64,000 bases of DNA from Oxalobacteraceae bacterium (GTDB lineage: Bacteria > Pseudomonadota > Gammaproteobacteria > Burkholderiales > Burkholderiaceae_D), in contig CANCDR010000002.1 in the NCBI GenBank assembly GCA_947374865.1, positions 124,001 to 188,000 on the forward strand. Direction: 5' to 3'. Shown here piece after piece: positions 1-8,252 of the stretch. The position numbers and the translations under genes are program-made. The stretch's first letter is position 1, and the number at the start of each line of letters is the position of its first letter. The notes under the pieces are model-generated. The model was not told where the DNA came from, did not search any database, and saw only the letters and a program-made list of their open reading frames with translations.

Positions 1-928
1 TGATCTGGCCCTGTGAGCGCATTTTTTCGGTCGCGGTACCGAGCATGCGAACCTGATCGAGCACCTCCTGCACAACGTCACCGGAACCAGATAAAGCGGC
101 TTTATCAGACTCAGCTGCCTGCGCAGCAGTCATCAGCGTTTGTTTGGCAATATCGGTAATTTCATGCACCCGTTTGCCGATCCGCTTTCCGCTATCAGCA
201 GATTGGACGGAGAGTTTACGCACCTCCCCCGCCACGACTGCAAAGCCACGACCTGCCGGACCAGCACGGGCGGCCTCGATGGCGGCATTAATGGCCAGCA
301 TATTGGTATGCGCAGCAACCAGGCTCACGTCTTCGGCCATACCGGTCATTTCATTGACCGCAGCACCCAGCGTGCGCACACTCTGCAGCAAGGCATCCTT
401 ACTACCGATGAGCTGCTCGAGTGAGCCGATGACCGGACCCAGTTCACGTTCGCACATCGCCATCAAGCCAAGCGCGGCATTTTCATGCCCAGCTTCTGTT
501 TGCCAGCCCACGTTACCAAAGCCGGCAGCATCAAACTGATCAATCATGGAAGAGAAACTGGTAATGAGCTGTGAGACAGCGCCTTCTGTTTGCTCCCTGA
601 CTGTATGCAGATGACGCTGCCAGACTGGCAGCACTGCAACGAGTAATACACGCAGCGTGTCGTTAGCTGACGAAACATCCTGAGGAGTTTGCGTAAGCGA
701 AGCAGGGGCTGGTCGGTACTGAAGCAATGCAACGCCAGTCGTCAGCAAAAAGACGCCTGCCAGACTCATAAACTCCACCCAGCCAACATGCCTAAAGAGG
801 GGTAATGCCGCACATATCGTCGCCGCGATTGGCAAGAAGCATGCGCGCAAAAATTCCGCACGACGCTCACCTGTAGCGTCCGGCTGAAGGTGAAAAGAAT
901 TAGAAGAGGAAGTGGAGGCGATCATCAT
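1..928 (-). CDS. methyl-accepting chemotaxis protein, partial (3' end outside window)
   Basis: The frame is open from ATG at 928 to base 2 (309 codons) and leaves the window, so the gene is 3'-truncated here. After a short cytoplasmic start come two closely spaced hydrophobic segments (about residues 30-47 and 51-66) with almost no periplasmic loop. A cytoplasmic signalling domain follows. It carries the conserved hairpin region of MCPs ([15 protein letters not shown] followed by [14 protein letters not shown], about residues 208-240). By family knowledge such proteins form trimers of dimers and control CheA kinase through CheW. With no ligand-binding domain between the membrane segments it may sense energy state or membrane change rather than an external ligand; that is inference. 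It follows the flagellar-type cluster in the same orientation, separated by a repeat element. Confidence 0.9.
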   Translation of the reverse strand, partial: MMIASTSSSNSFHLQPDATGERRAEFLRACFLPIAATICAALPLFRHVGWVEFMSLAGVFLLTTGVALLQYRPAPASLTQTPQDVSSANDTLRVLLVAVLPVWQRHLHTVREQTEGAVSQLITSFSSMIDQFDAAGFGNVGWQTEAGHENAALGLMAMCERELGPVIGSLEQLIGSKDALLQSVRTLGAAVNEMTGMAEDVSLVAAHTNMLAINAAIEAARAGPAGRGFAVVAGEVRKLSVQSADSGKRIGKRVHEITDIAKQTLMTAAQAAESDKAALSGSGDVVQEVLDQVRMLGTATEKMRSQGQI

Positions 929-1210
929 GCGCTGACGATTCTATAAGCAAAAAAAATGACCATGAACATGTCAGCAATGGATGTTTCCGCATCACGATAC
1001 GAAGCAAAAACATTGAATTTAATTTTCATGAAAAATTTTTCGCTGATTAATTATTCATCACAACCAGCGAACAGATTACTGCGGAAATTCTGCGAAGTGT
1101 GCAGTCAATCAATAATTTATTTTACTTTTGCAACAGTGGGGTCAGGTCTTGACATGACAGTTTTTAAAATTGAACGGAAGAAATGATTATTTATCGCTTC
1201 ATAAAATGTG
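929..1210. other. AT-rich intergenic region with MCP promoter region and repeat
   Basis: This stretch has no convincing gene. It should contain the promoter of the downstream minus-strand chemoreceptor and most of the palindromic element described separately (1136-1232). The remainder (about 940-1130) is AT-rich, and I could not identify a clear -35/-10 pair. A 76-codon plus-strand frame crosses the region but is built partly from the repeat and has no family resemblance. Confidence 0.5.
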
Positions 1211-1232
1211 TCATGTCAAGACCTGACCCCAC
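1136..1232. repeat. REP/MITE-like element with 24-bp perfect inverted repeats
   Basis: The left arm 1136-1159 (starting GTGGGGTCAGGTCTTGACAT) and the right arm 1209-1232 are exact reverse complements over 24 nt. They flank a 49-nt AT-rich core. No transposase is present. The right arm overlaps the 3' end of the TPR gene and encodes its final residues WGQVLT and its TGA stop. Terminal palindromes of this kind are typical of REP or MITE elements mobilised in trans, for example by REP-associated tyrosine transposases; assignment to that class is inference. No second copy was noticed in the window. Confidence 0.8.
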
Positions 1233-2125
1233 GCGTATTTTCCGGTGAGGCTGTTGGGGTCGAGCTTGAGTGCGCGGGTGATGTGTGCTTTTGCTTCGGT
1301 GGGGTGATCTTGCATCAGCAGGACGACTGCTAGCGCGCCATGACTATCTGCGAAATTATGATCTAGCGCTAAGGCATTTTCGAATGCGATGCGCGCTGCG
1401 GACAGATCGTTTTGTAACTCGCACCAGCCGAGCGCATGCCAGCTGCCGATATGCCTTGGCATGAGCTCGGTAGCTTTACGTAGCTGATTACGCGCTTCTT
1501 CGAATTTGTGTTCCATCATCGATGTCACCCCAGCGACCGACCAGGCTCGACCCTCTTGTGGGTAGTGATTGACTGCTTTTTCACTTAGCTTTTTTGCCTG
1601 CTGCAGATTCTTCTCAGCGAGCGCTGCAGTAGCACCGGCAACGAGTGCTTCGCGTTGCTCCGGCAAACTGCTGAGCGCCTGTTGGGACCACAGGCTGGCT
1701 AAATCCATTCGGTTCGCATCGACCGCCAGCAGACTGGCAACACCATAGGCATGATCGTTGATTCCATCCACATTGTTTGATGACACCAAACTTTCGAAGA
1801 GGGCCAGCGCTGCATCAATGTGACCTTGGCGGTGCATGCTGCGTAGGAGTAGGGGTAAGACCTTTTGTGATGTACCGTCCGTCTGCATTAGGCGCTGCAA
1901 AATAGTACAGACCGTTTCATCATGGCCGGCGAGGAAAGCGCTTTGTGCATACGCCAACAACAATCCTTGCGTATCCTGCGCATCCGTTTGCAGCGCGGTC
2001 TGCCATTCATGCAGATCCAGTGCCAGCGTCACAATATCTCTTTTTAAGGCGACGTTAAACGGATCGCTGGCCAGATAAATGCGGTAATTTTTTAAGCGAG
2101 CCTGTCGATGATCATTGGCGTCCAT
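1211..2125 (-). CDS. tetratricopeptide repeat protein with repeat-derived C-terminus
   Basis: This encodes 304 residues with several degenerate 34-residue TPR units. The clearest are around residues 185-290 (GRAWSVAGVTSMMEHKFEEA, then WHALGWCELQNDLSAARIAF, then DSHGALAVVLLMQDHPTEA). There is no signal peptide or membrane segment, so it is probably a cytoplasmic protein-interaction scaffold. An AAGGAAA ribosome site precedes the ATG. It follows the sigma-factor gene of the flagellar-type cluster in the same direction and may be its last gene; its role there is unknown. The last six residues and the stop codon come from a repeat arm, so the ancestral protein was probably longer or ended differently. 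Confidence 0.75.
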   Translation of the reverse strand: MDANDHRQARLKNYRIYLASDPFNVALKRDIVTLALDLHEWQTALQTDAQDTQGLLLAYAQSAFLAGHDETVCTILQRLMQTDGTSQKVLPLLLRSMHRQGHIDAALALFESLVSSNNVDGINDHAYGVASLLAVDANRMDLASLWSQQALSSLPEQREALVAGATAALAEKNLQQAKKLSEKAVNHYPQEGRAWSVAGVTSMMEHKFEEARNQLRKATELMPRHIGSWHALGWCELQNDLSAARIAFENALALDHNFADSHGALAVVLLMQDHPTEAKAHITRALKLDPNSLTGKYAWGQVLT

Positions 2126-2215
2126 GGGATTTTCCTTTCACTTCGTGGATTACTGGGTTGAGTACTACCTTGTTCAAGGCTTGACGAATTATCTCGAGTG
2201 CTAGCTTGCTGACTG

Positions 2216-2275
2216 CCTTGAATACCACCTTAAATACCGCCTTGAATACTACGTTTATTACAGCGTTTATTTTCT
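2216..2275. repeat. degenerate 12-bp tandem repeat
   Basis: Three consecutive 12-nt units (CCTTGAATACCA, CCTTAAATACCG, CCTTGAATACTA; 2216-2251) are followed by two related CGTTTATT-type units to 2275. The block sits between the sigma factor gene and the TPR gene. No function can be assigned. Confidence 0.5.
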
Positions 2276-2283
2276 CAACCGCT

Positions 2284-3009
2284 TTACCAACGAATAAACA
2301 GGGGATCCGGTTTCTCCAATAGTCGTCGCAAATGTATCAGCCCCTGATAATGTAATTGCGACACACGCGGTCGGCTGATGGCGAGCTGTTCGGCGATTTC
2401 ATCAAATCGTATACCTTGAAGGTAGTAGCGTTGGATGACCTGTCGTTCGCGTTCGGATAACTGCTCGATGAGGCTCACCAGCCGACGTTTAAATCGTTTG
2501 AGTTCAAATTGCTCACCCTGCTGATCTGGCAGACTTTGTCCCAGGTCGATGAGTCCCTGTGCGCCGTCCAGCAAAGCACCCAAGGCGAGACTGATGCCGA
2601 CTTCTGCCAGACAGGCAAACCAATGGCCGATATTTGTTGCGGCAGGTGAATTCGCCTCCTCTGGCACCGTCAGGCGCTCACCGCTGTGTCGCTGCTGGGC
2701 TGAAATTTGCTGCTGTCTTTCGGTCTGGCGCGCTAATCCGCTGCGAATTGCACCGATCATCCGCTGCAACGCAAAAGTACGAAATTGCGCGCCGCGCTGC
2801 GGGTCATATCGATCGAGCGATTCGAGCAATGCCACGGATGCGATCTGTAGGTAATCATTAAACTCCACCGCATCATGGCGACGCACAGCATACAGTCTGG
2901 CTGCGACGATCCTGGCATACGGCAGATGCATGCGGATCAAGGCAGCACGGGCAGCCTGATCCCCTTGGGTGCACAGTCCCTGCCACAGCATATGTTCGCG
3001 AGTGTCCAT
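2284..3009 (-). CDS. fliA: flagellar-type RNA polymerase sigma factor (FliA/sigma28-like)
   Basis: This 241-residue sigma-70 family protein has the FliA layout. Region 2 lies around residues 25-95 (EFNDYLQIASVALLESLDRYD, then FRTFALQRMIGAIRSGL). Region 4 lies near the C-terminus (LSERERQVIQRYYLQG, then the helix-turn-helix AEQLAISRPRVSQLHYQGL). The segment between them (about residues 97-165) is longer and more divergent than in typical FliA, so region 3 is poorly recognisable. It sits 15 nt after fliP at the end of the basal-body cluster, which suggests a dedicated sigma factor for this system or its substrates. No flgM-like anti-sigma gene is nearby. Identity as the only FliA of the cell is unlikely to be decidable from this window. 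Confidence 0.8.
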   Translation of the reverse strand: MDTREHMLWQGLCTQGDQAARAALIRMHLPYARIVAARLYAVRRHDAVEFNDYLQIASVALLESLDRYDPQRGAQFRTFALQRMIGAIRSGLARQTERQQQISAQQRHSGERLTVPEEANSPAATNIGHWFACLAEVGISLALGALLDGAQGLIDLGQSLPDQQGEQFELKRFKRRLVSLIEQLSERERQVIQRYYLQGIRFDEIAEQLAISRPRVSQLHYQGLIHLRRLLEKPDPLFIRW

Positions 3010-3024
3010 GCTGTGTTAGCAGCG

Positions 3025-3876
3025 CTAGTGAAACGAACCGACTAAGGCCTTCAGTATCAGGCTCCAGCCGTCAATCAAAATGAATAGTAAAATTTTCACC
3101 GGCAGGGAAATCGATACCGGCGGCATCATCATCATGCCCAGCCCCATCAGGATGCTCGAGACGATCAAGTCAATCAGCAGAAACGGTAAAAAAATGACGA
3201 AGCCAATCTGGAAGGCCGCGCGCAATTCCGAGAGCATGAAGGCCGGCACCAGCTGTACATTACGGATGTCTGCCATACTTTTTGGCGGTGGGGCTTTTGC
3301 CAGTTCAATCATCAGCGCCAGGTCTTGCTCGCGCGTTTGCCGAACCATGAATTCACGCAGCGGTTGAACGCCCTTTTCGTATGCTGTTTGCATGGGCATT
3401 TTTCCTTGCATGAAGGGCGCAAAAGCTGATTCGTCAATTTGTTTGAGTACCGGTGACATGGTGAATAGGGTCAGAAACAACGCTAGTCCGATGAGCACCG
3501 TATTGGGCGGCGTTTCCTGCATGCCGATCGCATGGCGCAGCATCGACAGCACAATGATGATGCGTAAAAATGATGTTAGTGATACCAATAATGCCGGCAG
3601 AATTGTCAGCAAACTCAAGCCGATAATGATGCGCATGGCCAGCGCGGTGTCCTGACTGGTGGCGCTGACTGGAGGCCTTTCAGAAGATTGAACCAGCGCA
3701 GATTTGACCAGCGCAGGTTCGGCCAGCGATGCGGTCAAGGACTCGACCGATGCGTTGATCACGCTGACAGGATCAGTCTCAGCGCCAGACGGCGCTACCG
3801 GACGCGCGATTGCGCAGGCGCTCGCCAGCGCGATCGCACAAAATAGCAATGCCGAGCGTAAGAGAGCGTATGTCAT
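3025..3876 (-). CDS. fliP: flagellar-type export gate protein FliP
   Basis: The protein has 283 residues. A cleavable-looking signal sequence (residues 1-24) and a variable segment lead into the conserved FliP core from about residue 75. Hallmarks are LTILPALLVSLTSFLRIIIV and LRHAIGMQETPPN, followed by the paired C-terminal helices (PAFMLSELRAAFQIGFVIFL, then MGLGMMMMPPVSISLPVKIL). FliP forms the core pore of the type III export gate with FliQ and FliR in the inner membrane. It overlaps fliO by 4 nt, as is usual for fliO-fliP. The length is at the long end for the family because of the N-terminal extension. Confidence 0.95.
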   Translation of the reverse strand: MTYALLRSALLFCAIALASACAIARPVAPSGAETDPVSVINASVESLTASLAEPALVKSALVQSSERPPVSATSQDTALAMRIIIGLSLLTILPALLVSLTSFLRIIIVLSMLRHAIGMQETPPNTVLIGLALFLTLFTMSPVLKQIDESAFAPFMQGKMPMQTAYEKGVQPLREFMVRQTREQDLALMIELAKAPPPKSMADIRNVQLVPAFMLSELRAAFQIGFVIFLPFLLIDLIVSSILMGLGMMMMPPVSISLPVKILLFILIDGWSLILKALVGSFH

Positions 3877-4397
3877 CGACCGTCTGCCTGATTTTTTTCA
3901 GCGGGATGACGATTGGTCACGGCATCGATATCGAGTGCAACATCAGATAGATGCTTCGCCGCCGATTGCGCATCACTTCCCTCCCGCGCTAATAAGCGCA
4001 CACCCTGCGATGAACAGGACAGCAGCAAACGTTCACCCTCCCATTCAACGCTGTGCAAGCTGGCACCTTGCGGCAATTGGCAGCTCGCTACGATTCGCAA
4101 TCGGGCATCAATTTTCTGGGTGAACCATGACCGCCAAGGAGTACGCCATGAAACTACCGCACTGGTGTGCAGCCCCTTGGAGCGAACGAACAATCGCAGC
4201 ACACACCCACCGAGCAGCAGCACACACAGTGCACCAATGATCCAGGGAGAAAAGATCAATGCTTCTTGCGCACTCTCACGCTTGAATGGCAACTCAGCAG
4301 GCAGCGCGCTTGCCTCGGCCTGGCAGACACGCACGATACCGGTGAGGAGACCTCCCACCACAAGATAATCAAATGATCGTTTCAACATAGTAGGCAT
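3873..4397 (-). CDS. fliO: FliO-like export gate assembly protein
   Basis: This 174-residue protein has an N-terminal hydrophobic segment that may be a signal sequence. One clear transmembrane helix follows (about residues 49-71, SPWIIGALCVLLLGGCVLRL), then a soluble domain of about 95 residues. Sequence conservation in FliO is weak. The call rests on topology, size and its place between fliN and fliP with a 4-nt overlap to fliP. In well-studied systems FliO is a scaffold that helps FliP ring assembly. An internal ATG four codons in is an alternative start. Confidence 0.75.
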   Translation of the reverse strand: MPTMLKRSFDYLVVGGLLTGIVRVCQAEASALPAELPFKRESAQEALIFSPWIIGALCVLLLGGCVLRLFVRSKGLHTSAVVSWRTPWRSWFTQKIDARLRIVASCQLPQGASLHSVEWEGERLLLSCSSQGVRLLAREGSDAQSAAKHLSDVALDIDAVTNRHPAEKNQADGR

Positions 4398-4877
4398 TCA
4401 GGTCTGGAGCGCTATAGGCAGCTCAGTGATACGCACACCGAAGCAGTCATCGACTGCCACCAGCTGCCCACGCGCGATGACCTGACCATCCAGGAGCAGA
4501 TCGACCGGCTCTTCAATACCCTGATCCAGCGTCAGTACCTGATGCGCACGTAGAGCGAGTAATTCACCAACGCTGATGACTGCCGTGCCGGCGCAGACCT
4601 GAATCCGTGCTTTGATTTGATGTAGCGGATTGAGCGAGGTGATCAGTGCATCGGCAGGCGCCATGGCAGTATCTATGGTGGTGGCGTTAGCTTTGCTTAA
4701 TTCAGTTTGCAGTTCAGGCAAGCTCAGTGTCTGAACTACGGCGGCAGTGCCCGCGACCTTAGCGGCATGTGCAGAGATGGCTGGATTAGTCGCAGTGGTA
4801 TTCGCAGCGTTGGCGTTGACCGACGTTGCACTTACCGCTGCGATAGCATTAACAGCTGATATTGAATGACGATACAT
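4398..4877 (-). CDS. fliN: flagellar-type C-ring protein FliN (SpoA domain)
   Basis: This encodes 159 residues. The first 65 or so are a low-complexity Ala/Asn/Thr/Val region. The C-terminal 75 form a typical SpoA domain, with VISVGELLALRAHQVLTLDQ, then PVDLLLDGQVIARGQLVAV and FGVRITEL. FliN-type SpoA proteins build the base of the cytoplasmic ring and dock the FliH-FliI ATPase complex. The gene lies 3 nt after fliM. The SpoA core looks intact, unlike the heavily changed FliG and FliM of this cluster. Confidence 0.9.
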   Translation of the reverse strand: MYRHSISAVNAIAAVSATSVNANAANTTATNPAISAHAAKVAGTAAVVQTLSLPELQTELSKANATTIDTAMAPADALITSLNPLHQIKARIQVCAGTAVISVGELLALRAHQVLTLDQGIEEPVDLLLDGQVIARGQLVAVDDCFGVRITELPIALQT

Positions 4878-4880
4878 AAT

Positions 4881-5723
4881 TTAATCCTGTGATTTTGACG
4901 AAGTAGAAACGCTCAGCAGACCCAACGCGCGATGCGCAGCTGACTGACCCAAATAGCCAGTGCATACGATGCTGCCATCGGCCGTGCAGACATCGAAGGG
5001 CTGCTCAAGTGCGTGGGTCAGACGCACCACAGCACCGGGAGTGAGTGACTGCAGGCTGCCAAGATCGAGTTTGATGTCGGCCAAGCTGACATAGAGCGGT
5101 ACCGCGATGGAATCGATTGCGTGAATAATGGGCGTGCGTTGACCGGCGCTTTGACCCTGCTGCCTAGCTGCCTTATGCGCTGGCTCGGCTGCCGGTTCCT
5201 GCGTAGGGGTCGCAAGCCATGCCTGCACTCGCTGCGACACCAGCTGCGGCGCCAAATGCAGCACCATTCCCTGCCATACGCCGTCAAATACCATCTGCAC
5301 CGAACCCGACCAGGCTTGCGCGTGATCGGCGGGCGGCGTGGATAGAATGAGCGTAGTGAGCTTATTCGAGGTCTTCTGCGTTGGCATTGACAGCAAGCCG
5401 CGCAAGGCAGCGCTGACCCGTAACAGCGCTTGCTCGACCACCTGCCGGGACAAGGCCGCGCCATCGGCATCATCAAACAGCGCAGTACTCAGATCCTTGC
5501 GTAATTGCGCGGAATAGCCCAGCCAGACTTGGTTCTCCAATCCCTGATCGGGCAATATGGCCTGCCATGCAAGCGTCGGATCAATCCAGCAGCAGGCATG
5601 CACAGTCGGCTTGGGCATAGGAAGTCCCCAAGCCTCACCGCATGACGAAAGCCCTGCCTCGACCGCTCGTGCAAGGGCATCGCGCTGTGTTTCACGCCAC
5701 CAGAGCAAGTTACGTACGGCCAT
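4881..5723 (-). CDS. fliM: divergent FliM-like C-ring protein, lacks CheY-binding N-terminus
   Basis: The protein has 280 residues, against roughly 330 for typical FliM. A recognisable SpoA domain occupies about residues 205-270 (AVPLYVSLADIKLDLGSLQS, then LTPGAVVRL). The preceding 200 residues occupy the place of the CheC-like middle domain but are strongly divergent. The N-terminal EIDALL-type peptide that binds phospho-CheY is absent, and the GGXG motif implicated in FliG contact is not seen. The start cannot move far upstream because flgE ends 2 nt away. The call rests on the SpoA domain and the gene order flgE-fliM-fliN-fliO-fliP. The layout also recalls injectisome SctQ proteins. Confidence 0.75.
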   Translation of the reverse strand: MAVRNLLWWRETQRDALARAVEAGLSSCGEAWGLPMPKPTVHACCWIDPTLAWQAILPDQGLENQVWLGYSAQLRKDLSTALFDDADGAALSRQVVEQALLRVSAALRGLLSMPTQKTSNKLTTLILSTPPADHAQAWSGSVQMVFDGVWQGMVLHLAPQLVSQRVQAWLATPTQEPAAEPAHKAARQQGQSAGQRTPIIHAIDSIAVPLYVSLADIKLDLGSLQSLTPGAVVRLTHALEQPFDVCTADGSIVCTGYLGQSAAHRALGLLSVSTSSKSQD

Positions 5724-5725
5724 CC

Positions 5726-6919
5726 TTATTTACTCTTCATGGCAAACAGTTCTTGCAGCATGTCGTTAGCAGTCGAGATTATTTGCGACGAGGCCTGATA
5801 TCCGCGCTGCAGGATCACCAGTTCACTAAAGGCCTGAGACAAATCGACATTCGACGTTTCCAGTGTGCCGCTACTGATGTCGCCAAAGCCGCCATCACCG
5901 GCCGCGCCACTGTGCCAGGCATGCGCATCGATGGCGTCAAATTCATTACCGCCTGCCTGGGCGATCGCATCGCTTGAATCAAAGCGGCCGAGCGCCAGTC
6001 GTATGCCCTTGACGGTCTGGCCGTTGGTATAGTTCAGAATCAGCGTGCCGCTGGCATCAAAGCTGGTTTTGCTTAAGTCGCCCGCTGCAAAGCCATCCTG
6101 ACTAATCACTTCCAGCGTCGACGCATTACCAGCCGCAAAGGACGTCACGTTATGACTAAAGTCGAGCGTGAGTTTTTGCGCTGCCTGACCGGCCGGTGTG
6201 TAGGTCAGATTCACCAGGGCCGATGCAGCAGTCGGCGTCGCGTCCGTAAAAATTAATGTGGCTGTGCCGGTACTGACTGCACCTTCCATGAGCGTCAGAT
6301 CCCAGCTATTCGGATTGGCAGCGCCGCTGGGTTTGAGATTAAGCGTCAGGTCATGCTTTACACCGGCTGCATCCAATACACTCAGACCACTGATATTCTG
6401 CTCGGTGGCTGTACTGGAAAGATTACCGCTCAATGCCACATTTTCAGTCGGCTTACCTGGCTGCATACGCAGTGCATTCAGGCTGATGGCAGACAGCTTG
6501 TGCGCTGAATCCATGCCCATCACCTGCGCACCATCGCTACGATTGACCAGCTGTCCGCTCTGATCAAACGCAAACTGGCCGGCCCTTGTGTAATGCAGTT
6601 TGCCTTGACTATCCTTGAGCGTGAATAACCCTTCACCATTGACAGCCAAGTCCAGCGCATTACCCGTCTGGCGCATTTCGCCCTGCTTAAAATTGAGACT
6701 GGTGCCATTCATCGTCAGGCCATTGCCGCCCTGCCCGGCCGATGCAGCATTCATGCCGGAGCTACCCTGGCCGCCGCCATGGGCAAACATGTCGGCAAAC
6801 TGTTGGGTCGATGCCTTGAATCCGGGGGTATTGAGATTGGCGGTATTGTTGGCGATAACGCGCAGTCCCTGAGCATAGCCATTCAGACCGGTCATGCCGA
6901 TATTAATTGAATCTAACAT
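5726..6919 (-). CDS. flgE: flagellar-type hook protein FlgE
   Basis: This 397-residue protein starts with the rod/hook signature (GMTGLNGYAQGLRVIANNTA, then NLNTPGFKAS). It ends with the matching C-terminal helix (SNVDLSQAFSELVILQRGYQ, then ASSQIISTANDMLQELF). Between them are the D1/D2-type beta-rich segments expected of a hook subunit (GEGLFTLKDSQGKLHYTRAG). FlgE is exported through the type III gate and polymerises on the distal rod under the FlgD cap. Length and both terminal coiled segments are normal, so a hook of ordinary type should be made. Confidence 0.93.
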   Translation of the reverse strand: MLDSINIGMTGLNGYAQGLRVIANNTANLNTPGFKASTQQFADMFAHGGGQGSSGMNAASAGQGGNGLTMNGTSLNFKQGEMRQTGNALDLAVNGEGLFTLKDSQGKLHYTRAGQFAFDQSGQLVNRSDGAQVMGMDSAHKLSAISLNALRMQPGKPTENVALSGNLSSTATEQNISGLSVLDAAGVKHDLTLNLKPSGAANPNSWDLTLMEGAVSTGTATLIFTDATPTAASALVNLTYTPAGQAAQKLTLDFSHNVTSFAAGNASTLEVISQDGFAAGDLSKTSFDASGTLILNYTNGQTVKGIRLALGRFDSSDAIAQAGGNEFDAIDAHAWHSGAAGDGGFGDISSGTLETSNVDLSQAFSELVILQRGYQASSQIISTANDMLQELFAMKSK

Positions 6920-6940
6920 TCTTCAACTCCTCTCATTGTC

Positions 6941-6985
6941 ATTGGTATCATCGGTATCATTGGTATCATTGGTATCATCGGTATC
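6941..6985. repeat. 9-bp tandem repeat, five copies
   Basis: Five exact-length 9-nt units, ATTGGTATC or ATCGGTATC, fill the gap between flgD (end 7000) and the flgE start codon at 6919. They lie in the position of the flgE leader, upstream of its ribosome site. Copy-number change could alter spacing between the two genes; that is inference. Confidence 0.85.
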
Positions 6986-6999
6986 GTCCTACGAAAAAC

Positions 7000-7425
7000 T
7001 CAGCGGATCAGCGTAATCTGGCTCGGCGTAATACCTGTCAAACTTGCACCAGATTGTGTACTGATCGTTAAGCGCGGGCTGCCGCTGTCGAGCGCCAATG
7101 CGACCACAGTGCCACTCGCCGGTCCACCGGCGAGCGACACATCGACGCTTTTCCCCAGCAAACCCACCGAGAGCAAAGTAGCTTGCGAAGCGATCAGTGC
7201 ATCGAGCTTGGCGTTCCCCTCCTGTCCTTGCTGAACCAGGGTGGTCTGCATCATCTGCGTCATGAACTGCTGACTATCCATCGGCTTCATGGGATCCTGA
7301 TAGCTCAGCTGGGTAAGCAAGACCTTGAGTAAATCCTGCATGCCCATACCATTGGCTTGCAGACTTTGGGCTGCGCTGGGCGCGCTGGTGACATTGGTGA
7401 CATTAGCGATGCTATCGATGCTCAT
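7000..7425 (-). CDS. flgD: hook cap/assembly protein FlgD, short form
   Basis: This 141-residue protein carries the conserved FlgD N-terminal signature (LLKVLLTQLSYQDPMKPMDS, then QQFMTQMMQTTLVQQGQEGN). A short C-terminal part follows (residues 95-141: LGKSVDVSLAGGPASGTVV and so on). Typical FlgD has about 220 residues with a Tudor-like and an Ig-like domain, so most of the C-terminal module is missing or reduced. FlgD caps the growing hook. It overlaps fliK by 4 nt and precedes flgE, as in standard hook operons. Confidence 0.85.
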   Translation of the reverse strand: MSIDSIANVTNVTSAPSAAQSLQANGMGMQDLLKVLLTQLSYQDPMKPMDSQQFMTQMMQTTLVQQGQEGNAKLDALIASQATLLSVGLLGKSVDVSLAGGPASGTVVALALDSGSPRLTISTQSGASLTGITPSQITLIR

Positions 7426-8252
7426 ACAAACTCCTCTGGATTAAATTGAACGCGGGGGAACTCCTGCGGACTCTGCATGGCGTCGCGACTTTCGATATGC
7501 CGTGCTGGTGTATGTTCTTCGGGGTCGGCGTAAATTGCGCGACCATTACAAACCAGGGTGAGAAGTCGCACACCTTGCTCATTCAAACTTCGTACGAGCT
7601 GCGGCGCCAATTCGGTCGCTGATGCAGGATGCGACGAATCCATGCCACACCAAAGCCGCACACCTTCGAGGCCCCATTCAGCATGAATGCGTAATGTTTG
7701 CGCACTACCGGCTAGCGCGACTGGCTGCGAAACACGTAAGGCCGTGACTTCACCCGCGCGAATACTGTCCGCTACACTTGAATGATGCGCAGATAAACCT
7801 TGTGCAGTCGTCGCCGCTTGCGGAATCTGTGAACAAGCCGGACGCGGCACAATGGCCGGTAATGCGAAGCTGATGTGATCTATCGAACGCTGTTTTTTTT
7901 GCAGCGGCCATGCAGAAGATGCCGTCGAAGGAGACGCTAGGGTTGAATTAAAACGAGGATGGTCACCTGCCGCGACTGTTGCGACTGTTGCGACTGTTAA
8001 TGCCGTTGCGACCGATGAATCATGTATGACTAGCGGCGCTGGACATAAGGCCTGCAGCAGTGCATCTTGCCAGGCCTTGTCGAAGGCAGGTTTGTCTTTT
8101 TCACCTGGGGTAAATAAGGGCGCAGGCGTCACCGACATGCCAGGATCGCTCCCCACGGTAATCGCAGGCTCAGCAGTGGCCTTCAAAATAGCAGGTGACT
8201 GAAAATTTCCGCATCCCATGTTCGCGAGTCCGGCCATCAGTGCTTCCATCAT
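7422..8252 (-). CDS. fliK: FliK-like hook-length control protein
   Basis: This 276-residue protein is poorly conserved, as FliK proteins are outside their C-terminal domain. A strong AGGAGG site precedes ATG 8252. The N-terminal two thirds are low in complexity and contain a TVATVATVA stretch encoded by three perfect 9-bp repeats (7972-7998). The last 100 residues (TLRIHAEWGLEGVRLWCGMD, then LAPQLVRSLNEQGVRLLTL) fit the substrate-specificity-switch domain only loosely. The call rests mainly on position between fliJ and flgD with 4-nt overlaps on both sides. Confidence 0.65.
   Translation of the reverse strand: MMEALMAGLANMGCGNFQSPAILKATAEPAITVGSDPGMSVTPAPLFTPGEKDKPAFDKAWQDALLQALCPAPLVIHDSSVATALTVATVATVAAGDHPRFNSTLASPSTASSAWPLQKKQRSIDHISFALPAIVPRPACSQIPQAATTAQGLSAHHSSVADSIRAGEVTALRVSQPVALAGSAQTLRIHAEWGLEGVRLWCGMDSSHPASATELAPQLVRSLNEQGVRLLTLVCNGRAIYADPEEHTPARHIESRDAMQSPQEFPRVQFNPEEFV
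7972..7998. repeat. 9-bp tandem repeat (x3) inside fliK
   Basis: Three perfect copies of GCGACTGTT lie in frame and encode the Val-Ala-Thr repeat of the FliK-like protein. Expansion or loss would add or remove three residues at a time. Confidence 0.8.

Noticed and set aside
956-1186. 76-codon plus-strand frame left of the palindrome
   Set aside because: It runs through the repeat arm, has no ribosome site and no family resemblance.
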